A stretch of 54,019 nucleotides of DNA from Parachlorella kessleri (GCA_001598975.1 BBXU01002242.1:1-54019); one strand, 5' to 3'; positions 32,257 to 44,900 are shown, counted from the stretch's first letter. Notes: generated by a model from the letters alone, not told the origin. Program-made: numbers and translations.

Positions 32257-35200
32257 TCACCCCTTCCGTGACAGGGGGCTGGTGCCGTACATGGTGGTGA
32301 AGGGGCCGGTGATGCTGCCCAGCATGGTGGCCAGCCCACGGCCTCTCTCACCCAGCAAGCTGCGGCGGGTGAAAAGTGGGGACTGGACTACCTGCGCATA
32401 GAGGGAGGGAGGCGGCATGCAGCGTTAAACAAGCCAGCAGCAAGCTCCACACTAAAATTTCGACACATGGGGATGGCTCCCGCTGCTCATGCTCAGATGT
32501 GAACCCGCATGGTCAGAGCCTCCTGCAAGTCTCCTGGAGCCCGACCTCGCCATGGCTGCCCCAGCCAGCCAGCCAGCAGCACTGACCGAGCGGATGGGCT
32601 TGCGTGCGGCGGGCGTGCGGCGGGTGAGGTCGGTGATGAGTGAGCGCGCTGCGGCCTGCTGCAGGCCCAGGCTCCCCAGGAAGGAGGGGTCGCTCTCGTA
32701 AGGAAGCCGCCGGTAACTGGAAGCAGAGGGGGCAGGCCAAAGGAGAGGCAGCAGGGTGAGGAGTGCCTTGCAGGCAAGCAAGCGAGCATGGAACCAAGCA
32801 AGCAGGATGGTGGACGACAGCAACATGTGGTGACTCACACACGTGCTGGGCCTAACACGTCCAGAGGCGAAATTAGGAGGCAATTGAGCTGATGCCGGCA
32901 GTGCTGCTCCCAAACAGGAGGCCACGAAACATTCACATGACAGTGGAAGCACCAACAGGGCTAGCTTATCCAAGTCGGCTCACCCCAGCAGGGTCTCCAC
33001 AACATCCTCGTCAGCGTAGCTCTCAGCATCAAACAGCTGGCGCCCCGTCAGCACCTCGAACGCCAGCACACCCAGCGACCACATGTCGCTAGCGCGCTCA
33101 ACGGCATGTGTGGCGGACGTGCCCTGCAGGGCGGAAGGGGGTCTCGTTAGCAGGGATACGCATAGCTGCCAGCCGTACTGCAACAGGGGGTGGACTATAT
33201 GACCAAACGACATGCGCTGGCCAGACTGGCCGTCCTAACTAGAAAGAATTCTAAAAGTGGGCACACAAGGTCGCCAGTCTTCTGTGGATTCCCAGCCAAG
33301 GCTTCAGGCTGAAATGGACGTGACCTGACAAGCACGAACCAGCACCACCACTTGCCCTCAACAATGCTGGGGTTCCTGTTTTGGGCTAGACCTTACACAC
33401 TCAGTCATATAGTTCCTGACGGCAGCCACGCTCAACAACTTGCCTCCTGTAGCTCAGCCAGCAGCAGCTCGGGGGCAGCATAGCGCAGCGTAGCAGGGCG
33501 GTGGCCTTCCGGCCGGGCAGACCCGTGCCTGGTCACGCCGCTGAGGCCCAGCAGCTTCCAGGCACGCTCGCCGTCAAAGTACATGATGTGGGCGGGAGTG
33601 ACGTCGCCTGCATGTCCAGCACAGCCAGCAGGTTCTGAAGGAGGGGGGGATGGGCAGTCCAGGCACAAAGAGCACCACGAAGACTCTGCACTGCAATGCC
33701 TTGGTGCCCTGGGGGCAATAGCAGTTACAAGCCAACCCTGCCTTGGTCAGAAACTACCACCCTGGTTGTAACAGACCAGTGCCAGTCTCACTCCAGAGGG
33801 AGGCGGCAGCAGGTCACAGAGGCAGCTGCAAGCGGGCCCTCACCATGTACGAAGCCCTGGCTGTGGAGGTACTCCAACGCCTTGCAGATGCCGTACAGGC
33901 AGTCGATGCGCGCAGCCTCGTTGAGAGGCAGCACCTCCTGCCCACCGCCGGACAGCCAGGCCTGCACGCAACGGACAGCCAGGCCACCTGGGTTTGGGCT
34001 GTTGAGGAGCCAAAAGTGGGTGCTTACCACCTAAGGCTAAGGCGTCTCTGGCCTGGGAAACCACCCAAGGTCAACGACTGCCAGAGCCGCCAGCAGTGCA
34101 TAGGTCTAATGAGGTTTTGTGGCATCTGCAGTTAGGACTCCCGCACCACCCTCTCCTAGCTACCATACTCCACCAGGTGCAGGTTCTCTCGGTACCTGCA
34201 GTGTGAAGCTGCCCCGCTCCAGCACTATCGCTGGCGGGATGGCTGTGCCGCATGCTTGGCAGGCAGCCGCGGTGCCGGCCGAGTTCATGAGCGCGTCACA
34301 CAGCACCGGCAGCACGCGGCAGGCAGACTCGGGCTGGACCTGCAAGATGAGGCGAGAGAGCAAAAGAGAGTGTATAACAGTGCTGGGAGTGGCTCGTATG
34401 CTAGGTTTCCAGAAGCAACGGCTTGGGTGGGGCATGACCTGGTCTCCCTTCCAAACGTGTCCCCACACTAGAGTGTCTGGTAATTACCTGGGTTGTATAG
34501 ATCAACCAAGGATTGCTCAAACCCAACGTGGCAGCCGTCATGCTGATATCGCTCTGGGTATGCGTTGAAAACCCCAAGCTTACTTAGCAGGCAGGGCTCT
34601 TAGAGGGAAAGTGTCAGCTGTCCACAGCGGTGAAACCTTACCGACAACCGCCTTGGCACCACCGCCTCACCGGTCGCGCTTACCGAGAACTGCGAGGCGT
34701 AGAAGTCGTGCTCGTTGTGGAAGTCCGTGGCGGAGGCATAGCACTTGATGGCCACCTGAACAGCAGTGGCAATTGAGAGAGAGCGCCGGACTTGCTGCCA
34801 CCACCATCTCCTCCACTGGGTTGCGCCCAGGGCAGCACAGCACGCCAAGCAAGGACACAGCGCTCGCTCAAAGCCTGGGCAGGATGTGGGAGTCAACACA
34901 CGCCATCCAGTAGCCCAGGCTGCCGTTGGTTTATTCTGATAGGCTGTAAAAGGCCGTTGCCAATCCGTCTGGCTGGGCTCGCCTTGCTGCTTATACATAT
35001 GCAAGCACCAATTGCAGACTTCATGGCAGCCCTTACCTTGATGTTGTTGCCATCATCATGGGCCAGTGACAGCACATTGCTGCCGCCTTCCACGCACACC
35101 CCCTCCACCGTGTACTTGTCTGCGTAGCGGGAGCCTGCAGAAAGACGAGCTTGGGAAGGGTTGGGTGCTTCTTCACACGTGGTGGCAGCTACTGCCGTGA

Positions 35201-38200
35201 GGGTCATTCCCACTGTGAGGAGAGCATGTGCCCTCCTGCCTCACAAATATCCCATGCACATGCTTCGCAGTTCTTCAGTTGCACGGATTGGACGATTACC
35301 ATAAGGGCACCCTACAGTAGAGCACTGATAGAAACTTTGTGAGGCAACAGCGGGCTGTACGCACCTGGACGCACCCACAACTCCCACCTGGCTGCATGTA
35401 CTGGGCCACATAGGAGGCCACTGGGTCGGGGGCTGAGTCCAGCGTCTGCAGCCGCATGGCACGGCCGCGCAGCTGGCCCAAGATGCGGTCCACAGCCTGC
35501 GGCATGGCGCGATAGGGTTGTGAGCTGACTGACTCACTGATCCACTGCAAGCCTAGGGGTCCTCTGTGACGCTGAGCAGGATGGAAGTGGCTACCCTTGG
35601 CTCCAGGACTGAACTCCCCACACCAAATGGGTCTCGAAACCGCAGCGGCGCTGGTTTGGCGCATGCCCGCTGCCACAGCGACTGCTCACAAGGGCTGGGC
35701 CGTCCAGTGGCGCACCTGGTCCTTGGTCATGGTGGACAGGACCTGGTAGCCGCCCTTGAAGGCCCCCAGCCGCGGGGGCGCGGGGACGCTGGGCGCCACG
35801 CCATGCTTGGGTGAGAAGGGCTCCTGCACACCAGGGTTGGCTAGCTGCAAAATTTATTGACAGAACATCTGTAAGCACACTGGCACTGCCAACCACGTTC
35901 ACAGGACAGAGCAAGTCTTAACAAGGCCACCCAGTCACAGGGCTGTGTGTAGGCTGCCTTGGCTCCAGTGGTCTTGATAGGCCAGAGGGCAGCGCTTTGC
36001 ACAGGGTGCAAACAGTAGCAGCTTCCCACCCAAGGCCCGCACCTGCAGGCTCATCTCAATGTCCTTGCTGGTGACTGACATGCTGAGGGCGCCCCCCGTG
36101 CTGAGCATGGCCGACGCAGTGGGATGCAGGCCGCTGTACGTTCCGCCGTCACCCTGCAAAGTTGGCTTCAAATGCTGTGAAGCCGGTGACATGGCGGATC
36201 CAGTAATAGCACCCACTAGTCTGTCTGTTACATCAACTCAGTGTGATGGTGAGGAGCAACACGTGTCGTGCAAGGGCACCCCTGTGAGGGAAAACCCAGC
36301 TTTACCTGTGCCCTGCTGTGCCGCGTACGGTACACAAACGCTGCCACCACCGCCAGCACCCCTGCGGCAGCGGCAGCACCCACAGCCACTCCCACGATGC
36401 TGCCCGTGGACATCGAGGTGCTGCTCCCGCCGCTGCTGTCGATAGTTGCAACTCCAGCTGGATCGGCGGGAGCAGCAACCGGGGCTGGAGGGGCAGCAGG
36501 TCCCCCTGCACTGCTGCTATTGGTGGGTGGCGAGGGCCCCTCGGCGGGTGTAAAGCTGCTGGTGGGGCTGCTGCTGGTCGCTGCTGGCGCAGGGCTGGCA
36601 GCAGCTGCCACAACAGTGTTGTTTGGGTTTGGGACGGCGGAGTCGACCTCAGGGAGGCCTCCAGTTGAGTCAGTGAGGTTGACGGGGCTGTCGTTGGTGG
36701 GAGGAAGGGGGACCAAGGCTGGCCGGCGGTTGGGGGAGGGGGCAGTGGTGCTGTTACCGGGCTGGGCGGTTGCGTTTGAGGGGTCGGCAGGGATTGAGAA
36801 GTACGATTGGCGGTCTAGGACTGTGGCTGTCAGGGGGAAGCCTGCAGGCAGGGGGGCAAGCCGCGTGTTGGGAAGCCGCAGAGCTGTGACCTGGGAAGGG
36901 AGGACGGGGGTTACGCTTGCATGACACAGCACAAGCTTACGCAGGCAGCCTGCCTGTTGCAACCTGTGGCAACGGTGGCATGTGTGCGGCTCAAGAGTGA
37001 TGGGCGAGCTCCGCACAGCTCACAGCACCCAAGGCCTTGTTATTTCTCTTCCGCCAGCAACAACGACACTGCAGGCAGCAGTCCAGAATTCCCTTTAAAC
37101 CCAGGTTCGCACCCACCTGCCAGACCCATACCCTGGGCGACGGCAGCCTCGGTGTCCCAGGTCATGCCTGGCATGCCCCCCTCCAGCATCACCGCCCTCA
37201 CCAGCACCCGCACAGTGTCATTCCCGGCAGGTGCTGCAGGGACAGGGCCAGCCAAAGGTGTGGGGGATGGGGAGCCCGCCGGAAGGGGGCTTGCAGTGCT
37301 GGGACCCACAGGAGGCTGCTGGGCTTGCTGGAGCAGCCGCCGGCCGCCCGCGGGTGGGACGGTGGGGGGGCCGGGGAGGGAGGCGGAGGTGTTGGCTGGG
37401 GCGGGGTTGGACGTTGTGGAGCCGCCAACGGTAGGAGGGGGGGCAGCGGGGGCAGCGGGAGCCTTGGGCAGGAAGGGCTCCTCCTCGACCGCCAGAATGG
37501 TGACCTCGCTCTCCGGTGGGTACGCCTGGAGCACAGCACAGCCACAGCGCAGCAGCTCATGCGCTCCTGCCAGCTGACTGGGGATAGTGCACACTTTGTT
37601 CCATACGGTGCTAACCAGCAACGCATGCAGGATCCTGCGCTGCGCTATGTTCTGGCCAAGGGGGCAACTTCATTCGTCCAAACAATTGTGTGCGCTTATG
37701 TCTGGGGTGCCACTTCCACTCACCGCATTGATGTACCCGACCAGCAGCGCTTGCTTCAGGGCGGAGAAGGGGCTGAGGCGCAGCCCTGACAGCTGCAACA
37801 GGTAGACGACCTGCAGCACGGAGGAAAGGTAGAACCGCCGCCTAAGATGTTAAAGCAAACGAAGACTATAGGATGGCACGTGTTGCATGCTCCCCTTGGT
37901 GGGCGAGGTCGCCCGGACCCCCAATTTGCGCCTGGCTTCCAGCCAACATCCACAGTGAGAGGGCTCTCGCCCCAAGCCTTGCGCTGCAAAGACTGCCGAG
38001 GCATCTGCAGGCCCGGGGGCTTGGTGGGGACACGATGTGGCTGCCAATCGGGGCTTGCCTCAGATGCGTTGCCTGCGGTGGTCCGCTGGGCGGCGGCGCT
38101 TGTCAGGTTGGCGACACGCGGGTAGCCTCCGTAGGGTATGAGGTTGAGCAATGTCAGCCTGCCTTGCACTCCTGCAGTGACGAAGAGTTGCCTCAGCGGC

Positions 38201-40840
38201 AGGGCTGGCCAACCTGGGGGGAATGAGGCCAAGGCAGCTAAGACTAGCGCGGCTGTCTTCCGTAAGAAGCGGCCATGCCAACATTGCTTGACCTGGCGAC
38301 TGGTCTGAAACATGCTGCCCCACCACCCTAACCTGCAGCAATCACCAGCCTGCAGCCTCGTTTCGCCTACAGCCCAGGCCAGCTGCCAGCAGGCTTGTAC
38401 ATATGTAACAAGAGAAACAGTGGGAATCGGCTCTCACCCTCCTGACGCAGGGTCTCCTCAGCATCCTCCAGAGCCGGTAGCGTCGCATTGGCAAGGACGG
38501 CAGCCAGTGCTTGAGCCGACGCCTTGACTACCTCCTTGGGAAGTGCATTGTTGAAGGGGCTGACGCTGCTGTTCTGCAGCAGTGGAAGGTGACAGCAGGT
38601 GCTTGAGGGAGGGTTGGTGAGGGGCTGTACCAATCAAGCCGGGTAGGCTGTGCACTGAACAAGTGAAGTGTCGGTCTAGCCTGGTTGAACAGCATGCCGC
38701 CACCTGACCATGCTGCCCTACAAGTGAGGCAAACAGGATGTGTCAGGGCACTGCTGCTGTGAAAGTAGCAAGCCATTCTGCAGGCAAAGCAGGGGTGCTA
38801 CGCCTTACAAGAGGCTGCCACGTGCTCTAGTCCAGTTCTCCAGGCAGCTATAGCAGTGCTGTACAACGAGCAACAAGGACGACATCCGGCACAGCCTGGC
38901 CTGTGTGGTGTGCCCCTAGCAAAGCCTACAACTGGCTGACTTGCTGCAGGCAACCCCCCCCCGGTGGATGGCATTATGCAGCCGGCCCACCTGCCAGGCG
39001 CGCAGCAGCAGCAGCGCGGGGGCGGTCTGCTGGGTGCCGGCTGACTGCGAGGTGCCCAGGGGTGCTACCGGCAGAAATTTAGCCACCTCACACTCCAGGC
39101 CTGCAATCAGGGAATACTGAAATCAACGAAAAGGAACGGGAGGACTGAGGATGAGGCATGGGCATGGCTATCAGGCAAAGAGTGGTTACTTCTCTAGGGT
39201 GTCAACTGCCCAACAGTGTGACTTGGGTTTGAGATAGCATTTTACATGGCGTTGCTCCTCACCTTGTGCTGAGAACGTCTCGTCAAGCACCTCTGCCAGC
39301 GTGTCGCGTGTGGAGTTGGTGTCAAGGGTGAAGGCCTCGCTTCCATTCAAACCAAGGATCATATACTGTCCTGCAATAGCCGCATAGCCGAGGTCACGTG
39401 TGCCCGGCTGCCTATTCCTTCAGGGAACGAATGACCAAGCACTACCGGGCATACACATGAGAAGCTGCTAGTAAGCCCACCTGTGGCCACGGAGGGATTG
39501 GCAGGTAAACCTTGCTGAAATGAGCAATGTCGCTGCAAAGCTGGCCCACGTCAGGGCGACCCAACCGCCCCATGTCCCGAAACGGGTGGTGATGGGAGCC
39601 TTACCTGCCGGCTCATCTGGCAGCGGGCCCATGACTCGGTCGTACAGGAGCTTGGCGGTCACATTGAAGCCTGCGAGAACGCTGCAGGCACCATTCTTAA
39701 TCTGTCAGACTGCAGAATCCATGCTGTCGGAGTCTCCTGACAAGCCACAAAGCGAACAGTTAAGTCAAGCCATCACACTGCTCCTTGGGAAGGAAGCCAC
39801 TGGGTGCCACTGCACGTCAGCCTCCCCACCTGCCACAGCTAGGGTCTGCTGGATGAGCACCTCAAAGCCGTGCAAAGTCTTGGGGTCCCCCGCAGGCAGT
39901 TGCACAGGCAGCCGCACAGGCGACCGCATGAGCAGCTGCGAAAGAGGGGCACGGGGGCAAACAGGGAGGCGGGGTGTGAGCATGCCGATGCCGTCACGCT
40001 GCAGACGGCAGAAGCAGGCCAACGGAGTCTGTCTATGTCTGTTGGCGAGTAACGACAGGTGGAAAGGGATTGGGGGTCCTCACCTCAAACACGACGTCCA
40101 CCGTGGGAGTGGAGCCTTGCTGGGCGTCAGCCTGTGTGGCGGTGACATTGGATTCCTGCGGATGGAGGGCGAGGGGAGAGGGCGCGGCGAGCGGGTGAGG
40201 GGCCAAGCTTGTAAGTGCACTTTAGGCCCGGCGTGGCTGCGCGGTGGCGCGGCTGTCAGCACTTGCGACTGAGTGCGACCGGGCTTGTAAGTAGGCACAG
40301 GGGCGCGGGGAGGAGGGGGCCCCTGGGTACCTTGTAAGCCAGGATGGAGGCTTGCGGATGGAGGGGGATGTTCCTGGAGAAGCTCTTGAGGAGGAGTGCC
40401 TGCTTCTGCTGGGAGAAGGGCCTCGCGCCAACTCCCTGCAAACCAGCACACTTGCGATTCTCTTCTATTCGACCATGAAGCAATCAAGTGGGGATGGGGG
40501 CTTCCTAGCCGCATTTCAATCGTCAGCTACTAGTTATCCGTACTTGGGCCGCCCAAGTTCACTGGCAGCCATCAGCACTACCCAGCAAGGGCTGGACGGG
40601 CACCGAGGCGGTGCAAGTTCGCTGAACGGCTCACCGTGATGCGAACGTAGTTTGTTACGTTGTAAAGCTGGCCTGCACATTTCCCCAGTTGCTCGGTGAG
40701 CTCCATGGCAGCCCTGCGGGCGTAATTGCTGCGTTCGGGAAAACAAGCCGTGCAAGCGTACCTGGAGGAGTTTGTTGTGCAGATGCTGCGCTAATGAGTG
40801 CGGCCAGGAGGCCTAGTACTACTAGCTTGGCTCCCATCAT
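32257..40840 (-). CDS. Single-pass receptor with kinase-like (predicted pseudokinase) domain, copy 1 (24 exons, 1118 aa)
   Basis: Exons, 5' to 3': 40762-40840, 40635-40672, 40331-40435, 40084-40155, 39830-39935, 39605-39670, 39263-39370, 38991-39100, 38438-38573, 38059-38171, 37724-37810, 37117-37525, 36306-36883, 36043-36153, 35716-35844, 35388-35496, 35037-35134, 34684-34755, 34196-34339, 33844-33961, 33444-33607, 32984-33123, 32587-32716, 32257-32391. The total is 3357 nt and every phase agrees. MMGAKLVVLGLLAALISAAS is a signal peptide; an in-frame ATG at 40852 is the alternative start. The ectodomain (about 640 residues) has many NxS/T sites and a Pro/Ser-rich stalk. The membrane segment GVAVGAAAAAGVLAVVAAFV sits in exon 13, followed by RTRHSR. 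The kinase fold keeps VAIK, ALEYLHSQGFVH, YAAPE and DMWSLGV, but the catalytic loop is HGDVTPAH and the DFG position reads GLS. Introns 10 and 21 use GC donors. The ligand is unknown; I infer a signalling or scaffold receptor without normal phosphotransfer. Confidence 0.88.
32587..35134 (-). other. Receptor copy 1 kinase-like domain
   Basis: Reading 35134 to 32587: YTVEGVCVEGGSNVLSLAHD replaces the Gly-loop; VAIKCYASATDFHNEHDFY keeps the ATP Lys and helix-C Glu. The hinge region is AIPPAIVLERGSFTLQ/AWL. LHSQGFVH is followed across an intron by GDVTPAHIMYFDGERAWKLL and GLSGVTRHG. Then LRYAAPELLLAELQE, and ASDMWSLGVLAFEVLTGRQL. The Lys and Asn of the canonical HRDLKPxN loop are Thr and His, and Asp-Phe-Gly is Gly-Leu-Ser. 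Confidence 0.85.
36306..36883 (-). other. Receptor copy 1 stalk and transmembrane exon
   Basis: Encodes ALRLPNTRLAPLPAGFPL, a Pro/Ser/Thr/Ala-rich stalk with several N-glycosylation sites (NATA, NSTT, NDSP, NLTD, NNT, NSSS), the hydrophobic segment and the basic stop-transfer RTRHSR. The low complexity explains the long antisense Ala/Gly-rich frames on the plus strand. 578 nt. Confidence 0.88.
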
Positions 40841-41121
40841 GTTGTTGATCATGCAAGTCAACCCAGGAACTAGCTGAGGCCACCAATCCTTTCGAATGAG
40901 AGTATTAATAGAAAAGATACGTGGCGGTTTGGTTCCAAGGTGCAACATGTAGCTGTGCTCGCGGCGGCAAAATGACATTGTTGCGGTTTGTTTGCTGGAG
41001 CAGCAGGGGCAGCAGGGGCGCAAGGGGCGCAAGAGCCCCTTAAATTGTCAGGCACTCCCCAGCACAGTCCACCCTCACCCGTTACTTTGATATCGCCAAG
41101 GCAGCCTGGGTCACATCCTAC

Positions 41122-41320
41122 CTGCACTGCTTGTGCAGCCTGCAGGGGTTGGGAGGGTGTGATGGCCCCCCTCATGCTGTAGCCACAAGCCCCAAGGGAG
41201 ACAAGATCTTCTGTTAAGTGAAGCCAAGGCCACCTAAGGTTCTGGAACTGCGCGCTCTTGTCTGCTAGTAAGTCCATGAAGGGGTATTCTTTGCATGTCG
41301 CGGGTCGCCAGGGCTGCAAT
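41122..41320 (-). other. Conserved segment upstream of receptor copy 1, possible 5' leader exon
   Basis: It aligns with 50632-50828 in the right copy and ends in the same donor-like GTGCAG/GTAGG. A matching acceptor (GGCCTCAG/CTAGTT at 40873 here; GGCTTCAG/CTAGTT at 50347 there) lies just before each signal-peptide exon. The reading frame is not conserved between copies (an indel shifts it), so an untranslated leader exon with a 5' intron fits better than coding sequence. Confidence 0.5.
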
Positions 41321-41585
41321 CAAAACTAGAACTCCACAAATCTCCTCTCACAATGTAACAATACAACTACAAAATCATAACTACATACTGATGCACCATG
41401 AGGGTTATAGGTATGGTACAGTCGAAGAAGAATTAGTAAGCCTGGGTAGTGTGCAAAGTGGTAGCCAATGGGGGATACTATCTGTTCCAAGGCACTGACA
41501 GAAGCTAAAAGGGCGCCTGTAAGCGAGTAGCCAAAGACCGACAGTCCTGTGAGTCACGTAATGTGTTGAGCACATCCCTAGCAGT

Positions 41586-41900
41586 TCACCCCCTCCGTGA
41601 CAGGGGGCTGGTGCCGTACATGGTGGTGAGGGGGCCGGTGATGCTGCCCAGCATGGTGGCCAGCCCCCGCCCCCTTTCACCAAGCGAGCTGCGGCGGGTG
41701 AAGAGCGGGGACTGGACTACCTGCGCATGGAGGGAGGGAGGGGGGGAGGGAGCACAGGGCAATAAGGCAAGCCAGCAGCAAGCTCCACACTAAATTTCGA
41801 CACATGGGGATGGCTCCCGCTGCTCATGCTCGGATGTGGACCCGCATGATCAGAGCCTACTGCAAGTCTCTCCTGGAGCCTGACCTCGCCTGGCTGCACA

Positions 41901-41932
<32 letters not shown>

Positions 41933-44900
41933 AACACTTACTGAGCGGATGGGCTTGCGTGCTGCGGGCGTGCGGCGGGTGAGGTCTGTGATGAGTGAGC
42001 GCGCTGCGGCCTGCTGCAGGCCCAGGCTCCCCAGGAAGGAGGGGTCGCTCTCATAGGGCAGCCGCCGATAACTGGAACCGAGTGGGCAGGCAGGGCAAGG
42101 GAGAGGCAGCAGGGTGAGGAGTGCCTTGCAGGCAAGCAAGCGAGCATGGAACCAAGCAAGCAGGATGGTGGACGACAGCAACATGTGGTGACTCACACAC
42201 ATGCTGGGCCTAACACGTCCAGAGGCGAAATTAGGAGGCAATTGAGCTGATGCCGGCAGTGCTGCTCCCCAACAGGAGGCCAGGAAACATTCACATGACA
42301 GTGGAAGCACCAACAGGGCTAGCTTATCCAAGTCGGCTCACCCCAGCAGGGTCTCCACAACATCCTCGTCAGCGTAGCTCTCAGCATCAAACAGCTGGCG
42401 CCCCGTCAGCACCTCGAACGCCAGCACACCCAGCGACCACATGTCGCTAGCGCGCTCGGCGGCGTGTGTGGCGGACGTGCCCTGCAGGGCGGAAGGGGCT
42501 CAGTTTAGCAGGGATGCGTGTAGCTGCAACAGGGGGTGGACTAAGACATGCGCTGGCCAGACTGGCTGTCCTCACTAGAAAGAACTCTGCAGGTGGGCGC
42601 ACAGGGTCGCCAATCTTCTGTGCATTCCCGGCCAAGGCTCCAGCCTGATTTATATCTGACCTATCAAACACGAACTAGCACCACCACCCGCCCTCAGCAA
42701 GGCTTGGGGTTCCTGTTTTGGGCTAGACCTTACACACTCAAACGTCTATTTGCTGACGGCAGCCACGCTCAACAACTTGCCTCCTGCAGCTCAGCCAGCA
42801 GCAGCTCGGGGGCAGCATAGCGCAGCGTAGCAGGGCGGTGGCCTTCCGGCCGGGCAGACCCGTGCCTGGTCACGCCGCTGAGGCCCAGCAGCTTCCAGGC
42901 ACGCTCGCCGTCAAAGTACATGATGTGGGCGGGAGTGACGTCGCCTGCATGTCCAGCACAGCCAGCAGGTTCTGAAGGAGGGGGGGATGGGCAGTCCAGG
43001 CACAAAGAGCACCACGAAGACTCTGCACTGCAATGCCTTGGTGCCCTGGGGGCAATAGCAGTTACAAGCCAACCCTGCCTTGGTCAGAAACTACCACCCT
43101 GGTTGTAACAGACCAGTGCCAGTCTCACTCCAGAGGGAGGCGGCAGCAGGTCACAGAGGCAGCTGCAAGCGGGCCCTCACCATGTACGAAGCCCTGGCTG
43201 TGGAGGTACTCCAACGCCTTGCAGATGCCGTACAGGCAGTCGATGCGCGCAGCCTCGTTGAGAGGCAGAACCTCCTGCCCACCGCCGGACAGCCAGGCCT
43301 GCACGCAACGGACAGCCAGGCCTCTTGGTTGGCAAAGGCCTTTGAGGAGCCAAGTGGCTGCGCCAAAACTAATGCAAGGGCATCTCTGGCCTGGGACATC
43401 CGCCCACTGTTCGACTGCCAGGGCGGCCAGCATTGCATAGGTTTAATGAAGGTGCAGTCTTAAGACAGCTTTGAACAGTCTTAAGAAGGCTTTGGCATCT
43501 GCAGTGAGGCCCCCCGCACCCTTTCCCCCTCCCCTCTTGGCTGCGAATCGCCAGCAGGGGCCAGGTCCCCCAGTTACCTGCAGTGTGAAGCTGCCCCGCT
43601 CCAGCACTATCGCCGGCGGGATGGCGGTGCCGCAGGCTTGGCAGGCAGCCGCGGTGCCGGCCGAGTTCATAAGCGCGTCACACAGCACAGGCAGCACGCG
43701 GCAGGCAGTCTCGGGCTGGACCTGCAGGAGGGGGATGACAGCAAAGGAGAGTGTATGGCAGTGTGAGGCGGGGCTGGGACTCCTGTTGCTGTGGCCTTGG
43801 TGGGGCTTTATTTGGTCTGACTCTTGAGCGTGCCGCCCACACCCGATTGTCTGGCAGTTTCCTGGGTTAAAGATCAGCCAGGGACTGCGAAAACCCAATG
43901 GGGCAGCTGCTGTGTAGATAACGCACAGGGTGTGTGTAAAGCACTCCTAGCTGACTTAGCACACAGGGCTCTTAGAGGGAAGGTGGCAGCTGCCTATAGC
44001 GGTCATGCCATACCGATAACCGCCCTTGGCACCACCGCCTCACTGGTCGAGCTTACCGAGAACTGTGCGGCGTAGAAGTCGTGCTCGTTGTGGAAGTCCG
44101 TGGCGGAGGCGTAGCACTTGATGGCCACCTGCACAGCAGTGGCAAGTGGAGCGGGCCGGACTTGCTGCCACCACCAGCCACTTCCTGCCTCCACTGGGTT
44201 GCGTCCACGGCACCACAGCACACCAAGCAAGGACACAGCAACGCCTGGGCATGATGAGGGAGTCAACACACGCCCTCCAGTAGCCCAGGTTGCCACCACT
44301 TTTATCTTGATAGGCTGGAAAAGGCAGTTGCCATCCGTCTGGCTGGGCTCGATTTGCTGCTTGTACGTATGCAAGCACGTCTTACAGACTTCAAAGCAGC
44401 CCACACCTTGATGTTGTTGCCATCATCATGGCCCAGTGACAGTACGTTGCTGCCGCCTTCCACGCACACCCCCTCCACCGTGTACTTGTCTGCATAGCGG
44501 GAGCCTGCAGGAAGACGAGCTCGGGACGGGTTGAATGCTTCTACACACGTGGTAGCAGCTGCTGCCCTGGGGGTGGTTCCCATGGTTGCGAGGAGAGCAT
44601 GTGCCCTCGAGGCTCACACATACAAAAGCTTCGCCTTGGCGTTGCACGATGACCATTTCACACCACGGCACTCTACGGTAGGGCTGTCATGGAGGCTTTG
44701 CGAAGCAAGCAGTGCTGCAGCGGGCTGTGTGCACACTCGGCACCCAGAATTCTCACCTGGCTGCATGTACTGGGCCACATAGGAGGCCACTGGGTCGGGG
44801 GCTGAGTCCAGCGTCTGCAGCCGCATGGCACGGCCGCGCAGCTGGCCCAAGATGCGGTCCACAGCCTGCGGCATGGCGCGATAGGGTTGTGAGCTGACTG

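Larger units (their letters stand above)
31984..41322. repeat. Segmental tandem duplication, left copy (about 9.3 kb)
   Basis: The unit begins at TCCACAAATCCCTCTCACAA and ends near GCTGCAATC at 41322, where the right copy begins within about 10 bp. It carries receptor gene copy 1 with its upstream conserved segment. Alignment to the right copy has an offset of roughly 9.35-9.5 kb. Confidence 0.9.

Noticed and set aside
34612..34683. Extension of receptor exon 18 past the GTAAGC donor (SVSATGEAVVPRRLS)
   Set aside because: The two copies differ by an indel in this stretch that would shift the frame, so it behaves as intron.
36268..36924. 218-codon Ala/Gly-rich plus-strand frame, and its duplicate at 45639-46436
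   Set aside because: Antisense shadow of the receptor stalk and membrane exon; the minus-strand reading has glycosylation sites, a membrane segment and matching splice phases.
37037..37789. 250-codon plus-strand frame
   Set aside because: Antisense to receptor exons 11-12 and crosses an intron; composition follows the Pro-rich minus-strand coding.
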